Below, piece by piece: positions 10,827 through 23,377 of a stretch of DNA of 64,000 nt. Origin of the DNA: Vandiemenella viatica (taxonomy: Eukaryota > Arthropoda > Insecta > Orthoptera > Morabidae); NCBI GenBank assembly GCA_031002005.1, contig JARYHS010009186.1, positions 180,694,437-180,758,436 of the forward strand, written 5' to 3'. The notes below the pieces were generated by a model. The model worked only from the letters and a program-made list of their open reading frames with translations. It searched no databases and was not told where the DNA came from. Numbering within the stretch: position 1 is the first letter of the stretch; each line of letters starts with the position of its first letter. A program made the translations under genes and the position numbers.

Positions 10827-11072
10827 GTGAGAGGCGAGGGGACTCACCAAAAACAAGCACCCCGATGGTGAGAGGCGAGGGGACTCACCAAAAACAAGCA
10901 CCCCGATGGTGAGAGGCGAGGGGACTCACCAAAAACAAGCACCCCGATGGTGAGAGGCGAGGGGACTCACCAAAAACAAGCACCCCGATGGTGAGAGGCG
11001 AGGGGACTCACCAAAAACAAGCACCCCGATGGTGAGAGGCGAGGGGACTCACCTAAATCTAGCACCCCAAAG
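10827..11072 (+). repeat. 41-bp minisatellite inside the mariner element
   Basis: Five identical 41-bp units starting at 10827, 10868, 10909, 10950 and 10991, then a sixth diverged unit from 11032. Unit junctions carry GGTGAG and CTCACC as inverted 6-mers around an 11-nt centre, the hexamer also present at the element's ends. Lies between the transposase stop and the right inverted repeat. Confidence 0.95.
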
Positions 11073-11611
11073 GGAACAGAAAATTACTACGTCCACGTCG
11101 TTGTTCCTGGGTAACGCAAAAAGTAATGTTTGACTTTCGCTATCTGCTAAAGAATTTGCATCAGTGCATTTTGAAATAATGTCCATTCCCATCCCTCAAG
11201 TTTGGAGGTGGGTGGTGTTATTGAATAGTTTTTGAAAAATATCAATCACATTAACTTGTATTTTGCTGATCTGATGTGTATTTCACGAGATATCCTCATT
11301 TTTAAATGAATTTTTGCTTATTTTGATTTTTGTCGATTGCAGCGCCATCTATCGACCAAAATGACTCGAATTGGGGGTGAAATAGGGGTAGTTTTTTCCG
11401 GGGAATCAGAATCTGCAATAAAAAATGGGGGTTCCTATTTAAGTTTTTTTCTCCCCCTTCCCCCACCCCTAGGGGGTGGGGGTGGGGAGTCAAATTTGGT
11501 ATCATCGGATGTCCCCCGTCGAGACGAACAATTTTTATTACCCACTTTTTTTGATCGGATTTGTAGTTTTCGAGATATTTAGTTGTCTCAAGATAAAAAA
11601 CTCACCCTGTA

Positions 11612-13795
11612 TATGATTGCCAAATGATAGAGATTAAATCTACAATTCTTCTGTACAAATGTTTTGCACTGTTGCGCCTGGTTTCAACGGTGATTCAGGT
11701 TACAAAAAAATAATAATAAAAAAAAATTGTTGCATTGTTTGTGTGCTTCTGGTTCTTGATAAAGGGAGAAAAGGAGAATAAACTTTTGCACCTATACGAC
11801 ATTAATTTTCTCTAGTTTTGTTCAACTTTTCATTTTGTTCTATATTCGTCAATAAAGGCGATGTTGCCCTAAAGTTCACCATTTGTGTGAGTAATCGCAT
11901 TTTTTTTTTCTGTATCCTTTGTTTCACATCACTCTGTATATGAGACCTGTAACAAACATACCCATCGGCTCGAACACACAATGAAACTTTGATACTGCTC
12001 TTCGAATTTGTTCATTTTCATTCATTAAGTCTATCTTATGTCGCCTAACTCATTAGGGTAATACTGTTCATTACGAATAAGAAACAGATTCGTTCTCTTG
12101 TCCCCTCTCTTCATTCTATTTCTACCTTCGACAGACATTGACCGAATCATTCAACTTGACTATTTTTGTTGGTACATTATTTTATAACACACTGTTTACA
12201 GTCAACGAATAATCATAATCTCCAAAATTCCATACTTCAATGTCGCAGCTGCAACTGGGACTATATTTAGTATATTCCAAGTTTTTTTATATATCATACG
12301 TAAAAAATGTACATGGTGGGTGGGAATTGGCAGAATTGATACAATATTTGCGGGTAATTTCTGTTCCAAAATTTTAAATATAACCGATGTTCCTGTGGTC
12401 TACAGTTACATATATTGTAGTAACAAACACTCCTCACCATGGTGACGTGAAGGGAATACAAAGAAATACATTTAAACAGACTTGCTACAATTGTGGGTTC
12501 ATCGTTAGAATGAGAATTTATCTCAAAAGTATATGGCCAGTTCTAACAGCTGAAACAGTTGTAGGAGGGGTGTACTACGAGCCTCAGAAATTGGTTACTT
12601 TCGTCAAAGTATCTCTTAGTATACCGCATAAATTGTACTGATTTTGCCTAGCAAAGATGGAAGTAATACAAGAGAGTACCCAGGCTGACAGATTTGTGAG
12701 ATCAGTTGACAAGTTCTGACAAAACGACTTTTGACAACCATTAATTCCCTCCATGAATCACGCCTTTTTTTTGTCAGTCGGCTGTACTACAACATATTAA
12801 GAACATTGTCATTATGGGCACATGTTCAGCTCTCAGAACGGTAAAGTGTTGTACTGGAGAGTCATGAATTCACTCCGATGGCAGAAAATCTTCCAGGTGA
12901 TAAACGAATGAAAATATAAAGTCATCTCCACCAGTTATAAGGTTCAAGGTTTGTTGTTAAACTTTACACCTCTGCAAGACTTGAGGCGGTATGTGCAGTG
13001 ATAACTTGTGCATCATCACAAATGGTGTTCATTACGAACAATGAATCAGCACCCCAGTGAATAGAGGAATTATATAACCAACTACGCTGCTACTCAATTT
13101 AAAAAAGAAAAGAAAAAAATGCCTTCGACTACATGTTCAATTTGCTGAGTTAAAAACGGCAGCAACCCTCTATTTGCTCCCAATAGGGAAACTATGTGTG
13201 AGTTGAGATTGGACACTTACTTCTGGCAAAAACTGTTTTGTGATTAGGCTAAAATTGCACAATACTAACCATTAGTAATGTGAGCTAGTCATGACTATGT
13301 GAGAATCAGAAGTAACATACCTCAAATAAAATATTTGCAAAATTACCAACGAGATGTACAAAAGTTGTGTCATTCATTTCTTTCACGTTTCGTTTATTCC
13401 GGACCTCATATTAGATTAAGCATTTCCGTCATATCAGGGGAATTCCAACATGATTACACAAACAACAAGTAAGTATATATATATATATAATTGACAGCAA
13501 ACCAAATTTGATTGGATTGATCGCGATGGTCACCAGCTATGTTATATGATTTCCTATGATTCATTGTGAGAATTTTGTTTAAGATATAACATGTTACATA
13601 TTTATGAAGGTGATACTTTCATAAAGGACGCACTTTCTTTTGCTGATGCAGCAGTTTTTCTAATACACCATAACAATATTTCTTCCCCGTACTACTGCAA
13701 CACTTTTTTTAAAAAAGAAATCATAATGTGTGAGAGGCTAATTATGGAAAATACAAATGATATGATATTAAAGTAATATGTATTTAAATTTGATT
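11612..13795. other. No recognisable gene
   Basis: AT-rich sequence right of the mariner element. An 84-codon frame at 12387-12641 matches nothing I recognise. An (AT)n tract lies near 13475-13489. Confidence 0.55.
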
Positions 13796-14166
13796 AGGGA
13801 CATGGTATACAATAAAAGTATCGATACTGCGCTCATGAGTAGTATCGAGAAAAAAATATCACACTAAAAAAAGTATCCTACTCAAAAAAGTATAGTATTC
13901 AAAAAAGTATCGATACTTTGAGGAATCGAAAGGAAAGTATCGATAACGTGATATATTGCAAATCATTCATTAAGATTGAGATTTTATTTAATTTTTTTAA
14001 TATTATTTTAATCTTAAAGGCCTAAACGCGCGCGTTAATATCAAATTCTAAACCTTTTATAAAAAAATTGTGGCTGAATTGGTCAATTTTTTTTATATAT
14101 ATATATGATCATGACATTTACAGCAATAGTAGGTTATAGGCTATATATCTTACCGGTAGCAGTCAC

Positions 14167-14260
14167 TTGACAATGGTGGCAGATTGTGACCTCCGAAACG
14201 TCGAGTTTGATCGATGGACTAACTCGGCTAGTTACCCGAGAAAATTTTATTCATAATCAT
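14167..14260 (+). ncRNA. Hammerhead-ribozyme-like motif A (Penelope-like retroelement relic)
   Basis: Core-like TTGACAA (14167-14173), an imperfect stem II (GGTGG 14175-14179 with CCTCC 14190-14194), GAAA (14195-14198), a 6-bp stem III (CGTCGA with TCGATG) and then an ACTCGG/CCCGAG hairpin (14222-14240) before AAAATTTTATT. Layout and downstream hairpin match motifs at 46.5 and 47.6 kb. The residue that should be U16.1 appears to be G, so cleavage is doubtful here. Confidence 0.45.
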
Positions 14261-14419
14261 GTTCCTTTTTGTAGTCCCACTACGTCTAAAAAATAGGTTA
14301 TAAAATAAATAACTTAAACAGACTCAACTTTTATCTTCGTTGTAAATCAATTCAACAGAAAAATTCCACGACTCATTAAGCTATATACACCAATATTTCA
14401 ATTACAACTCTTCCTCTGT

Positions 14420-14560
14420 ACAGCCATTGAAAACAATAACTTATTCAATCGTTTCGATCATAATCTGTCTTTTGTCTTTGGCATTATACTGCCAACCTTC
14501 GAAAATGAACGTTCTTCGGGGACTGACTTGCTGGAACTGAGGAAATACTACTTTCACATC
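14420..14560 (-). pseudogene. hAT transposase C-terminal (dimerisation) relic
   Basis: Minus-strand translation gives SKSVPEERSFSKVGSIMPKT, then Lys-Asp-Arg-Leu, a stop, and LNKLLFSMAV. This follows the hAT C-terminal pattern (S-x-P-x-E-R-x-F-S-x-x-G-x-I, R-x-R-L, then L-x-F-L). At least one stop makes it non-functional. Confidence 0.65.
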
Positions 14561-15529
14561 TTCCAATTACTCGAAAGTATCAGGCGACAATGGTGTTGCC
14601 AAAGAATAGCTCATTTCATTCTTTTCACTAGCCAAAGTAGCCATTCAAGAGGTGCCTGATATTAGACAATTTTTTGTTTGTTTGTTTTGTATGAGCTGAC
14701 ACTTAGTGTACTTACATTTACGTGTATTATTATGAAAGAATAAATAATTAATTAATAGATAATTCACAGTTGTAATTACAATACCGTTGACCGATGCACG
14801 AGTACATTACAAAACAAAGCTTCACGCACACTCCAAGCAAACCAAGAAAGAGACAACGTTGACAGCCAAAGATAATGTAACCTAACTACTAAGTTTTAGA
14901 GTCGAGAGATCGAGACTCCTTTCTTTTTTAAAATAAAATCTATAGAATTGTCAAAAACAAGTTCTCATATCATTCTCAAGTTCTAAAAATGACAATGCTA
15001 TCAACATAAATTAGACATCTCGATTCTCGTCTCGAGATATACGTTTCTTGGAAAAGGGGGGGGGGGGAGCGCTTACACCATACAGCCATGTCTGTTGTAA
15101 TCATATTTTCACTTTTTCTTTTCGTGGGTTTGTAGTATTGCCTCTAATTTTTTCAGATTTCTGATTTGAGTAAAAGTATCGTGTACAAAAGTATCGGTAT
15201 CAAAAGGGAAATACTCGATACCAATTCTTGCTTTTTTCTGTCTTCAGTTTACTTACATTTTTCTTATGGCTTGTTCATATAATTATTTTTATCCATATAC
15301 CAGTTAAGAATACAAATAAAACATGATTCCGTTTTCTTTAGGGTTCACTGACACACTGTGCTAAAGAGAGTGAAAAAAAGCAGGCGGTTTCCAAAGATAA
15401 GATCCTAAACAAGTTACAACCATGGATGAAGGAAATATATAGAGGAGAAGTGACGTTAAATTGGTGAAGCAGGCTCGCGCGTGCGCAGTGGCTGCAGCGG
15501 CGATATTACGCTTCCAAACAGTTGCGATG

Positions 15530-15930
15530 TTCCCAGTATATCCCGAAAAATAAGCAAGATATCGAAAAATTTTATTCTTTATTTTCGATTTGTCTCGTCG
15601 TGTTACATAAGAATCGATCATTAAATTTGACTTTTGCGAAATTTTTCTTCTCCATTTCAACTCAAGACACCTCACTTTTGATACAGTATATCTCTAGAAC
15701 TAGGTGAGATATCGAAAATTTTTATTCTTTATTTTTCATTTGCTTCGTCTTTTTAAATAAGAATCCATCATCAAATTTGACTTTGACCAATTTTTTCTTC
15801 TGAATTTCAACCAAAACCATTTCACATTTGGGACAGAATATCTCGAAAACTAAGCAGGATATCAAAAAATTTTATTCTTCATTTTTTATTTGTCATAAAG
15901 AGTTACATAATAATCCATCACCAGATTGCG
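15530..15930 (+). repeat. 150-bp tandem repeat, about 2.5 copies
   Basis: GATATCGAAAAATTTT-like starts at 15558, 15708 and 15858 (period 150), each followed by TTTATTCTT and by AAGAATC/AATAATCCATCA. Copies are roughly 80% alike by eye. A C-rich patch follows near 16018-16040. Confidence 0.85.
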
Positions 15931-16540
15931 GCGTCACCTTTATCCTAGACTCCCCTTGAGGTTTTTGTACATATTCCCCGTGTCTGTATGGAAGCGGCCA
16001 TGCCCCCTCCACTCCGGCCATGCCCCCCCCCCCCACTCCTCCTCCGCCCTGCTTCACTTCAATGCGTGGTGAAGGTCTCTTGCGTCGTCTCCATATATTT
16101 CCTTCCTCCATGGTTACAACACTCAAATAAGATAGCACATTTTAAAAGCCTCTGGAATAGGACTTTTCTTCGTCCGCACGCTCTGAAAGCATTTTATGAA
16201 GAGAGTTTAAAATATACCCACTTTTTGATTACGTAATAAATTCCTATAAGTGAATAAGACTGCGTGACTAAAGGGACTCTGGAAGAAAATTCTTCGTCTT
16301 ACTCATTGTTCCACGACAGTATAATCTAAAATGAATGAAAAAAATAAATGGGTTCGGGACTGACTTTTATTGGACAGATTACACAATTGTGTTGCTATAC
16401 ATAATGTTATACATAATTTTATATAGTTTGGCATCTGAAGTGCTCAGAGTGAATAGTGTTTAAAACAGCAAAATTTTTATGAAGTAGTCCTTGAAGAGAC
16501 AATTCCAATCCAGTCAGCCAGATTTCGTGATGTATAACAT

Positions 16541-16705
16541 GAGGTTTTACCTGGGTGTCATCTAGATTTCTGTGTTCATGGTTTCCCGAAATTACTTCAG
16601 GCAAATGTCCCGGTGGTTCCTTCAAATGCCATGGGCGAATTCCTTACAGTTACTTGTCTACAACTCTCTAGCGCCTCTAATGAACTTGACAAAGACAGCA
16701 GGGAG
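16541..16705 (+). repeat. SINE family A, head-less copy
   Basis: Contains TTCATGGTTTCCCGAAATTA and GCGCCTCTAATGAACTTGAC from the family A body; the tRNA-like head is missing or unrecognisable. Confidence 0.7.
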
Positions 16706-16759
16706 AAAATAAATCAGACAACCAGCAGGACAACAACTACCAGTTGGAAGATATTAGTT

Positions 16760-19700
16760 CCCATAAACAACTCACTAGAACTACAGTCCTTGATTTTTAT
16801 CATGTAATTCAATATTAATGGTGACTATGGTAGTTTTGGGGCCTTCCGGTTTGATGACCTGGCTGTCAATTGAAACAGGGTTTTGAGCGACACTTCAGTG
16901 GATTGTTACAAAGGAAAGAGAAGGAAATACGATAATTAGTACTTTTGAAGATTTTCCGCCCGCTTCGTGAGCTATGTGGATATTTTATTCCGATATAAAA
17001 GGCATCCACATTTAAGTGATTACTGTTTTTGACACTCGTACCAGAGGCTCAATTACGGGATTTCTGACGGCGGTGATGCACGACGGAATGTATATCAAAC
17101 AACAGAAGCCACAGTCAAGCGGTATTAAATAAAGATAAAAGAATTTACCTATTATGCTTAAATTTTTTAAAACTCATTTCGATTTTGTTTTTCACGCATG
17201 GCTGCTTAGCGCAATCAACAGCCCAATTGATTACGGAGTATACTGCGCAGGCTCATTACCCTAAGCAGAGGATTTGCTTAAAAGCTAAAAGTTCGCAATT
17301 CCCCTCTACGCGAAGCCTATTATCCAAAGTGTACCTAAGACGATATACCTTGGAGAGAAGTGTCCAACATACACCTATTTCCGATGCTGTGGACTATGTT
17401 AGGAATACCGAGCTATGCATTTACCAACAAAATGTTTCGCAAATACTAGCGGGGTATGTATGGCAATATAAGCAACTATAGCATTTAAGCCATTCTGGCG
17501 TGTTCTCGTTGAGTGTTCACAAATGTGTGGCCGATTTCGTTTTACATTTCCAAATTTTCCACCAAAAAATACTCAGGAAGAAATATGAAAAAAGTGTACA
17601 AAACAAACCAGAATAATAGAGGCGCTCAAAGCGTATAGTTAGAAAAAACTTGTGGGTTTTAAGCGGTTTTACGCAGCGTAGTTTCATTATCCTTTTATCC
17701 AAATTCTACATAGTAATAAACATAGTTTAAATTACCTTTGTATAGCACGCTTTAGCAGCACACTATGCGTCATATCTAATGGAATCATGAAGTCAAATGT
17801 AGGTTCACTTTTATATTTTGTATATTTTATTCTCACTGAACTGAAAGAGATATACTTAACATTCGTATTGCTTGTTTAATTTTAATTTTATTCTTCATAG
17901 ATGATTACTTCATCAATCACTTTCAACCACATCTTTACTAACAATACTGATACATAGAATGACTTCATTAAATCTTAACACAGCTTTCATAAAACATAAC
18001 TTTCTTGTTCTTGTCCGTTAGTACAGATCACACCTCTATCAGAATATCTCGTAAGTCTGCCATTTTATTTCATCTCTTTCGTTCTTTCGTTGTATTTTAT
18101 TTGTTCCTTGCTCATCACTATCGATCAAAACAATTCCCTCAATATAATTAATTATTTATTATGTTTGATATCTTCTCTTTTCACAATAACAATGCATTTA
18201 CATTTCTATGAACTATGTTCTGTCTTTTACGAGGTATGTCTCCTACAGAGTTTATCATAATTTGTTGACATAGGGAAGCTATACATGGCGTACCTGACGC
18301 CCTAAAACTACAGCTAGTGTTGTTTTGAGATCAACTCAAGATAGTGCTCAAGAATTTTTTGTTCGAATAGTGTTATGAAAATTTTACAGACGCTTTAAAG
18401 TTGTAAACAAAAATGTTTCGAATTACAAAAAGTGGTTATGTTTACAAGGCACTGATTAGTGGATTCTGACGACAGAGCACTTATTGCGATGCTAATTTAT
18501 AGAACAGACGTTACTACAGAAATGATAAAGCAGAAAGGCAGTACTCAAAATTCAGTAACACCAAAACCTCGTTAAAATATAACAGGAATATCATAGGCTT
18601 AATTTATATTGAATAGAAACATTTGTATGCTGGAGATATTTTAGCCTTCTAGCATGCCTCAAATGCAGGGAAAACCTTTTAAACAGGATTTCTGCTTTGG
18701 TGTTAGTTTTAGGTAATCCCTGATTGCATCTTATCATTCCCTACATCCAACCAACTACACAGAATTCACAGAAAGAATGTAATTTACACAAGCAATTATT
18801 TCCTATTATTCTTTTTGTGGCGCGGTTGTGTAATGCTGGTAGCCGGCCTTCGCAGTTAGTGCGTTGGTCGTTTCTTGCTGCTCGGTGATGACGCAATAAC
18901 TATTTCGCTCACATGCAAGTGCTTCGTGGCCAACGCTTGGAATCGATATCTGCGGAAGACTTGAGCAGTGAATGTTGCATTCGAACAGGAGCAGTATCTC
19001 TATGCTGAATGTTTTCCATTACGCCTTGTAATTATTATTGCATGGATGTGCATTTTAAGTTCCGAGTTGTGGAATTATTTTGCTGTAGAGATACAGATCA
19101 TAACTGATTTTTATGGTTTCATAGTTTAAAAATGAATTTTAGTCATAAATCGTACTAATAATTTCACATGACAAGTTTTACGGTGTACATCAGACAGTAT
19201 ATCACATGCTTGAACTGCCATAGATAATCATTTGATAAATCGTGCGTAGTTAATAAAACTGAAATGCATAAGTGTTCTTCTTGAGTTTTTGAATGGTATT
19301 TCTGAAAATTGAAATGGCTTGATAATATGAGGCTCTGAGGTTGATTTACGAAAGGTGTTGTCTTTCTTTGTCAGTGAGGAAGAACCTTATGTTTTCAATA
19401 CTTTTTTAAATTTATATGATATCTTTTTAAGAGATTGAATCATGTTGTTATTGTTTATGAGTTTCTCTGATTTACTTTAACCGCTGATGCTGAGATGGAC
19501 TTAATTCTAATATTTACAATGAACATGTTACACCGATATCAGAGGTTACATATGTAATTACACAAGACAGTAAATAACAGTAAGTTCATAACAATTCATA
19601 GAAAATATCAAAGATACGGAGATACCAAATTAAGCGACATTATTGTCCGTTTATATCCCAAATTTGTACACCAACATTACAGTGAAGACAACTTTTGAAA

Positions 19701-20128
19701 TAATATATGAAAATCTCATAAAACAGAATTGTTTCACTGATACGCATATCGATGAGATAATTTCATTATTGAAATAATGACTATTTTTACAGTTTAACAA
19801 ACTTAGTTGCACGGTGGCTTGCCTCTATGTTCCTCATTTTCAGACACAATTGCAAGCGTGTTCATAAACAATGCAAAATCTGAATTATCAGGTAACTTTA
19901 TACTTGACAGAGGGTGCAGTTTTATCACGGATTAGATATGTGGATGATATGATATGTAAAGCCAATAATAATTAAAAAGAATACAACAGTTACATATTGA
20001 CAACTTTTTACCCCTCAAAAACTTAAAAAAATACGTGGTAAACTGAACTTCCTGAATATATTCCTAACAAGACGCAGGAAACAACATTCATTTGACACAA
20101 ACAAGAAAGCCACCTCTTGAGACATTAT
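16760..20128. other. No recognisable gene
   Basis: Mostly AT-rich. A 98-codon frame at 17185-17481 matches no family I know. A GC- and CpG-richer patch at about 18830-18960 stands out and might be a promoter or untranslated exon, without other support. Confidence 0.5.
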
Positions 20129-20266
20129 AACAGGACCGAGCCTAATGGGTGAGCGGTAACACTTTGGCCTTGTAATCCGGAGACCCAGCTTCGAATTCCC
20201 GTCTCACCATCCATATTTTACAAGGTTTCCCGAAATCAATCTAGCCGAACGCCGGGCTGGTTCTTT

Positions 20267-20299
<33 letters not shown>
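20129..20299 (+). repeat. SINE family A, 3'-truncated with long A tail
   Basis: Head with GGGTGAGCGGTAACACTTTGG and box B-like CTTCGAATTCCC, body to GGTTCTTTC, then about 33 A. In other copies this point carries the short internal A run of the CTTCAAAAAGG segment, so the A tail starts at an internal site. Confidence 0.8.
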
Positions 20300-20302
<3 letters not shown>

Positions 20303-21390
20303 AGAAGAGCTTACTGTTTATGAGTCAACTCATCCACAAATGCACAAAGTAGCTGTGATAAGATGCATGCTCACTCCACTGATTAAGACACCAATGAATA
20401 AAAAAGTGTCAGAACAAAAACACAATCATTTTTTGAACAATCTAAAATGGAGACAAAGAAAAATGTATTAACTGAAAATTGTGTCATAAAATAAAATAAA
20501 GAAACAACTAACAAAATTCCATGACCTCTATAGGAAATGTAACCCTTTACACAAATCAGCCCCAAAAATAACACACCACACGCAAAACAAATGATAATAA
20601 ACCTCAAATAAACAATAAACACTTAAAATAGAAAAGAAAAAGAATCAATATAATATTCAAAACTTACCACAAAAAAGTAGAATGAAAGCAAATGAGTGGC
20701 TCCTACAAATCTGGAATATAAATACTCACATACAATAGCCGTACGGCAAAATCATAGGCCAGACATGCGGAAAGTTTAAAAAAAAAAAAAAAGTTTAGTG
20801 CTACATACAGCAATCATTCAAGATGTGCCGAATACCTTTTGGATCACAATCACTAAACGACAAATATTGGTAAATACTTTCCGTAAACAACAAACGAAAA
20901 TCATTATTTTTCCAAGTAAACTATTACATCCAGAAAGCATTGACTGAAGGAAGATATAGTGTAATAAACGTTTACACAAATCTGACAAATCAGATACTAT
21001 ACTGATTACTCAGAACACAACAAGAGGTACAACCACGAAAAAATCTGAATTAAAAGTGACACAGGCAAAACACAGTAGTTACACGAACATACTCTTACTC
21101 AAAAAACGCGCTAACCCCAGATCAACAGAAGACAACTACAAAAACAGATGCAGTTCCTCCCAGCGGCGTAAACTCGTTGCGTTAACGTAACATGCATAGA
21201 AGAAAGGTGTTTGCGGTTGAGTGCAGCTTAGTTGGACGATTAAATAAGCAAAATGCGATCTACAAAATCAAAGAATGCGTAAAATCACGGACGCCTAGTA
21301 TACTGGAAAATGTGAGAATGATCTCATATTATGAAATGCTATAACAAATCAAATAATGACATTGAACATACATTGCATACGCTGCAAGGA

Positions 21391-21993
21391 GAATAATTGA
21401 ACAAGTGGAGTCCTACAAATGTCTCTGAGTATTGTGAGTGGTGATACGAGCAGCAAGAAGGAGGTAAACACTAGAATAGCAATGGCAAAGGAAGCTTTGA
21501 ATAGAAAGAAAAATTTATTATGCGAAAGGCTGGACAAAACCCTGAGGAAAAAATTAGCTAAATGTTTTGTATGGAGTGTAGGACTGTATGGAGTAAAGAC
21601 ATGGACGCTACGCAAAGAAGATCTAAAGAGGTTGGAAGCTTTTGAAATGTGGGTATGGAGGAGAATGGAGAAAATGAGGGGGAAGGACAAAGTAAGGAAT
21701 GAGGAAGTGCTGGAACGAATAGGAGAGAAAAGGTCACTCATAAAAACAACAAGAAACAGAAAAAAGAACTGGATTGGGCATGTGCTGAGGAACGAATGCC
21801 TGCTTAAAACTGCTCTGGAGGGGACTGTAAACGGAGAGAAAAGAAGAGGTCGGCGAAGGATGAAAATGATGGATGATATAATGACAAACGGGAGATATAT
21901 AAAAACTAAGAGAATGGCGGAACAGAGGGAGGCGTGGAGGGCTGTCACTGTGCGTAGACAAGCTGAATAGCAGAGAACCCTTGATGATGATGA
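21391..21993 (+). mobile_element. RTE-clade LINE, 5'-truncated 3' end
   Basis: A 183-codon frame (21419-21970) plus a frameshifted start encodes the C-terminal region seen in RTE-type elements: KRLEAFEMWVWRRMEKMRG, then EEVLERIGEKRSL, NWIGHVLRNECL and GRRRMKMMDDIM. The 3' end after the stop carries a short TGATGATGATG repeat (about 21982-21993), the usual RTE tail. Reverse transcriptase and endonuclease are missing; a one-base shift near 21418 separates an upstream piece. Confidence 0.82.
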
Positions 21994-22009
21994 TGTACAT
22001 ACATTTCAA

Positions 22010-23110
22010 CAGTCAAACCACTGGAAATGCTTCAAAGAACGATACATAACGCTCTCTGAAAATAAAAAAATAAAAATACTAAAACTACTTGAATTGACAG
22101 ACTATTTTTCTTTTTAAAAAACATATGTACTCATACTGAGCTATTTCAGTTCCTCGTTCTTTACTGAATTTTTTGGGACGTGGGCACATTAGGAAATGTC
22201 ATTTTCTTGGAAAATATATGATATAAGCTTGATTCATATTTATTGACTGTAATAAGATTGAATAGCCAATGTCATAGTGAAACATAATGAGACACTTTAT
22301 AAACCCACTGACTTGGTAAATAAAGACCGATTTACCACGCTGAGAAATATATGACCTGAGTTTCTCTGTCACCATCAAGTCTATGTAATTTGAGGGAAAC
22401 TGCTGGATTACGAAATGTATAATACAGATACGGTTGTAGATGGCAATAAAAGAATTATTTGTTGACAGTCAAATATTTCCCCACGGTCCAATACTTAAAT
22501 GCCATTATCTTAATCAGTCATAAAGTAGATATCCTGCTTAAATTGTCTTGGAGTAGTATCTAAATTAGCAGATTTAGCGCACTGAGAATTTTAACTGTTT
22601 GCTGGAACAAATTTTGCTTTATTAATGACGAATTCTTAACATTACCTCTTACGTTATAAGTAAGCTTCAGGTTTTTATAGCAAGTCATATTTTTTCCCTG
22701 ACTTACTGTTCAATTAAGCACTGGTTGAACGTTTCTAATTGTATTTAAATGTAATTTAACAAGCATATATATGCATATTCAGTCCATTTTTCTATTTTTG
22801 GTCATATTAGATAATATTTATTGTCATTTGGTAATATTTTGAGAAAAATCTGGTAATTTTTAATAGTACCGTTAATTCACTAGAAGTTATAGATGGGAAG
22901 GAATTAATATAGTCATTCACAGATTCGTACAAAACCAATTGCCACTGAATTTATCAGAATTCGCCAGCCAAGAATTAAAGTTATGCATTATTGTCACCCT
23001 CTATGATCCGCCTTTTAAACTCTTGAATGCAGCAGTTAGAAGTGTGGAAAAAATGATAGGTTAAGCAGGGGTCTGTGTGGCTAGTTCGCTAAAGAAAAAA
23101 ACTTCATAAA
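22010..23110. other. No recognisable gene
   Basis: AT-rich DNA without a feature I can support. Confidence 0.5.
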
Positions 23111-23377
23111 GTGTTGAGTGGGAATACTGGATGTAAAACAATTTGTAAAATCAGTCAGATTTTACATGGTGGAGAATCTCTTTTGATTGAAGACGACCCA
23201 CAATTAAATTGCACTGACTTGACTCTGTTTAAGTACGCTTCCGTGACTTCTTGTGATGTCGAAGTAAGCTTCTCACAGTGCAAAACAGTTTTAAGTGACA
23301 TCAGGAGAAAATTTCTCTTCGAGAATTTGAAGATGCATGTGGCGCTATACTGCAATGCTGGCATCAAACAAGAATAA
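23111..23377 (+). pseudogene. hAT (CGGBP1-related) transposase C-terminal relic
   Basis: 88 codons. FKYASVTSCDVEVSFSQCKT followed by Leu-Ser-Asp-x-Arg-Arg-x-Phe and Phe-Glu-Asn-Leu matches the C-terminal dimerisation segment (F-K-Y-A-P-I-T-S-x-D-V-E-R-S-F-S, L-S-D-x-R-R) of a hAT group common in insects. The key E-R-S-F-S stretch is degraded to E-V-S-F-S. No other domain is attached. The relic at 26924 is from the same group. Confidence 0.6.

Larger units (their letters stand above)
9453..11611 (+). mobile_element. Mariner/Tc1-superfamily element with ~275-bp inverted repeats
   Basis: Inverted repeats at 9453-9727 and 11338-11611 differ at about three positions, so the insertion is recent. 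Outer ends read TACCGGGTGAG and (inverted) TACAGGGTGAG, flanked by TA on both sides, the target of this superfamily. Inside are a 57-bp-period duplication, one transposase frame, and a 41-bp minisatellite. It sits at the end of the ~167-bp satellite. Confidence 0.93.
13800..15240. mobile_element. Decayed hAT element with GTATCGATAC-rich ends
   Basis: Repeated AAAGTATCGATACTTT-like motifs cluster at 13815-13945 and 15170-15230, bracketing a minus-strand hAT dimerisation-domain relic at 14420-14560. Exact ends and target duplication were not resolved. A hammerhead-like motif at 14167 lies within the same interval, perhaps on a nested insertion. Confidence 0.5.

Noticed and set aside
10827..11072. 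CRISPR-like array
   Set aside because: The 41-bp units are contiguous without unique spacers, and the genome is eukaryotic.
21349..21948. 199-codon minus frame rich in Leu/Ser/Phe
   Set aside because: Antisense of the RTE LINE frame, which has clear family motifs; apparent membrane segments arise from complement of A-rich codons.
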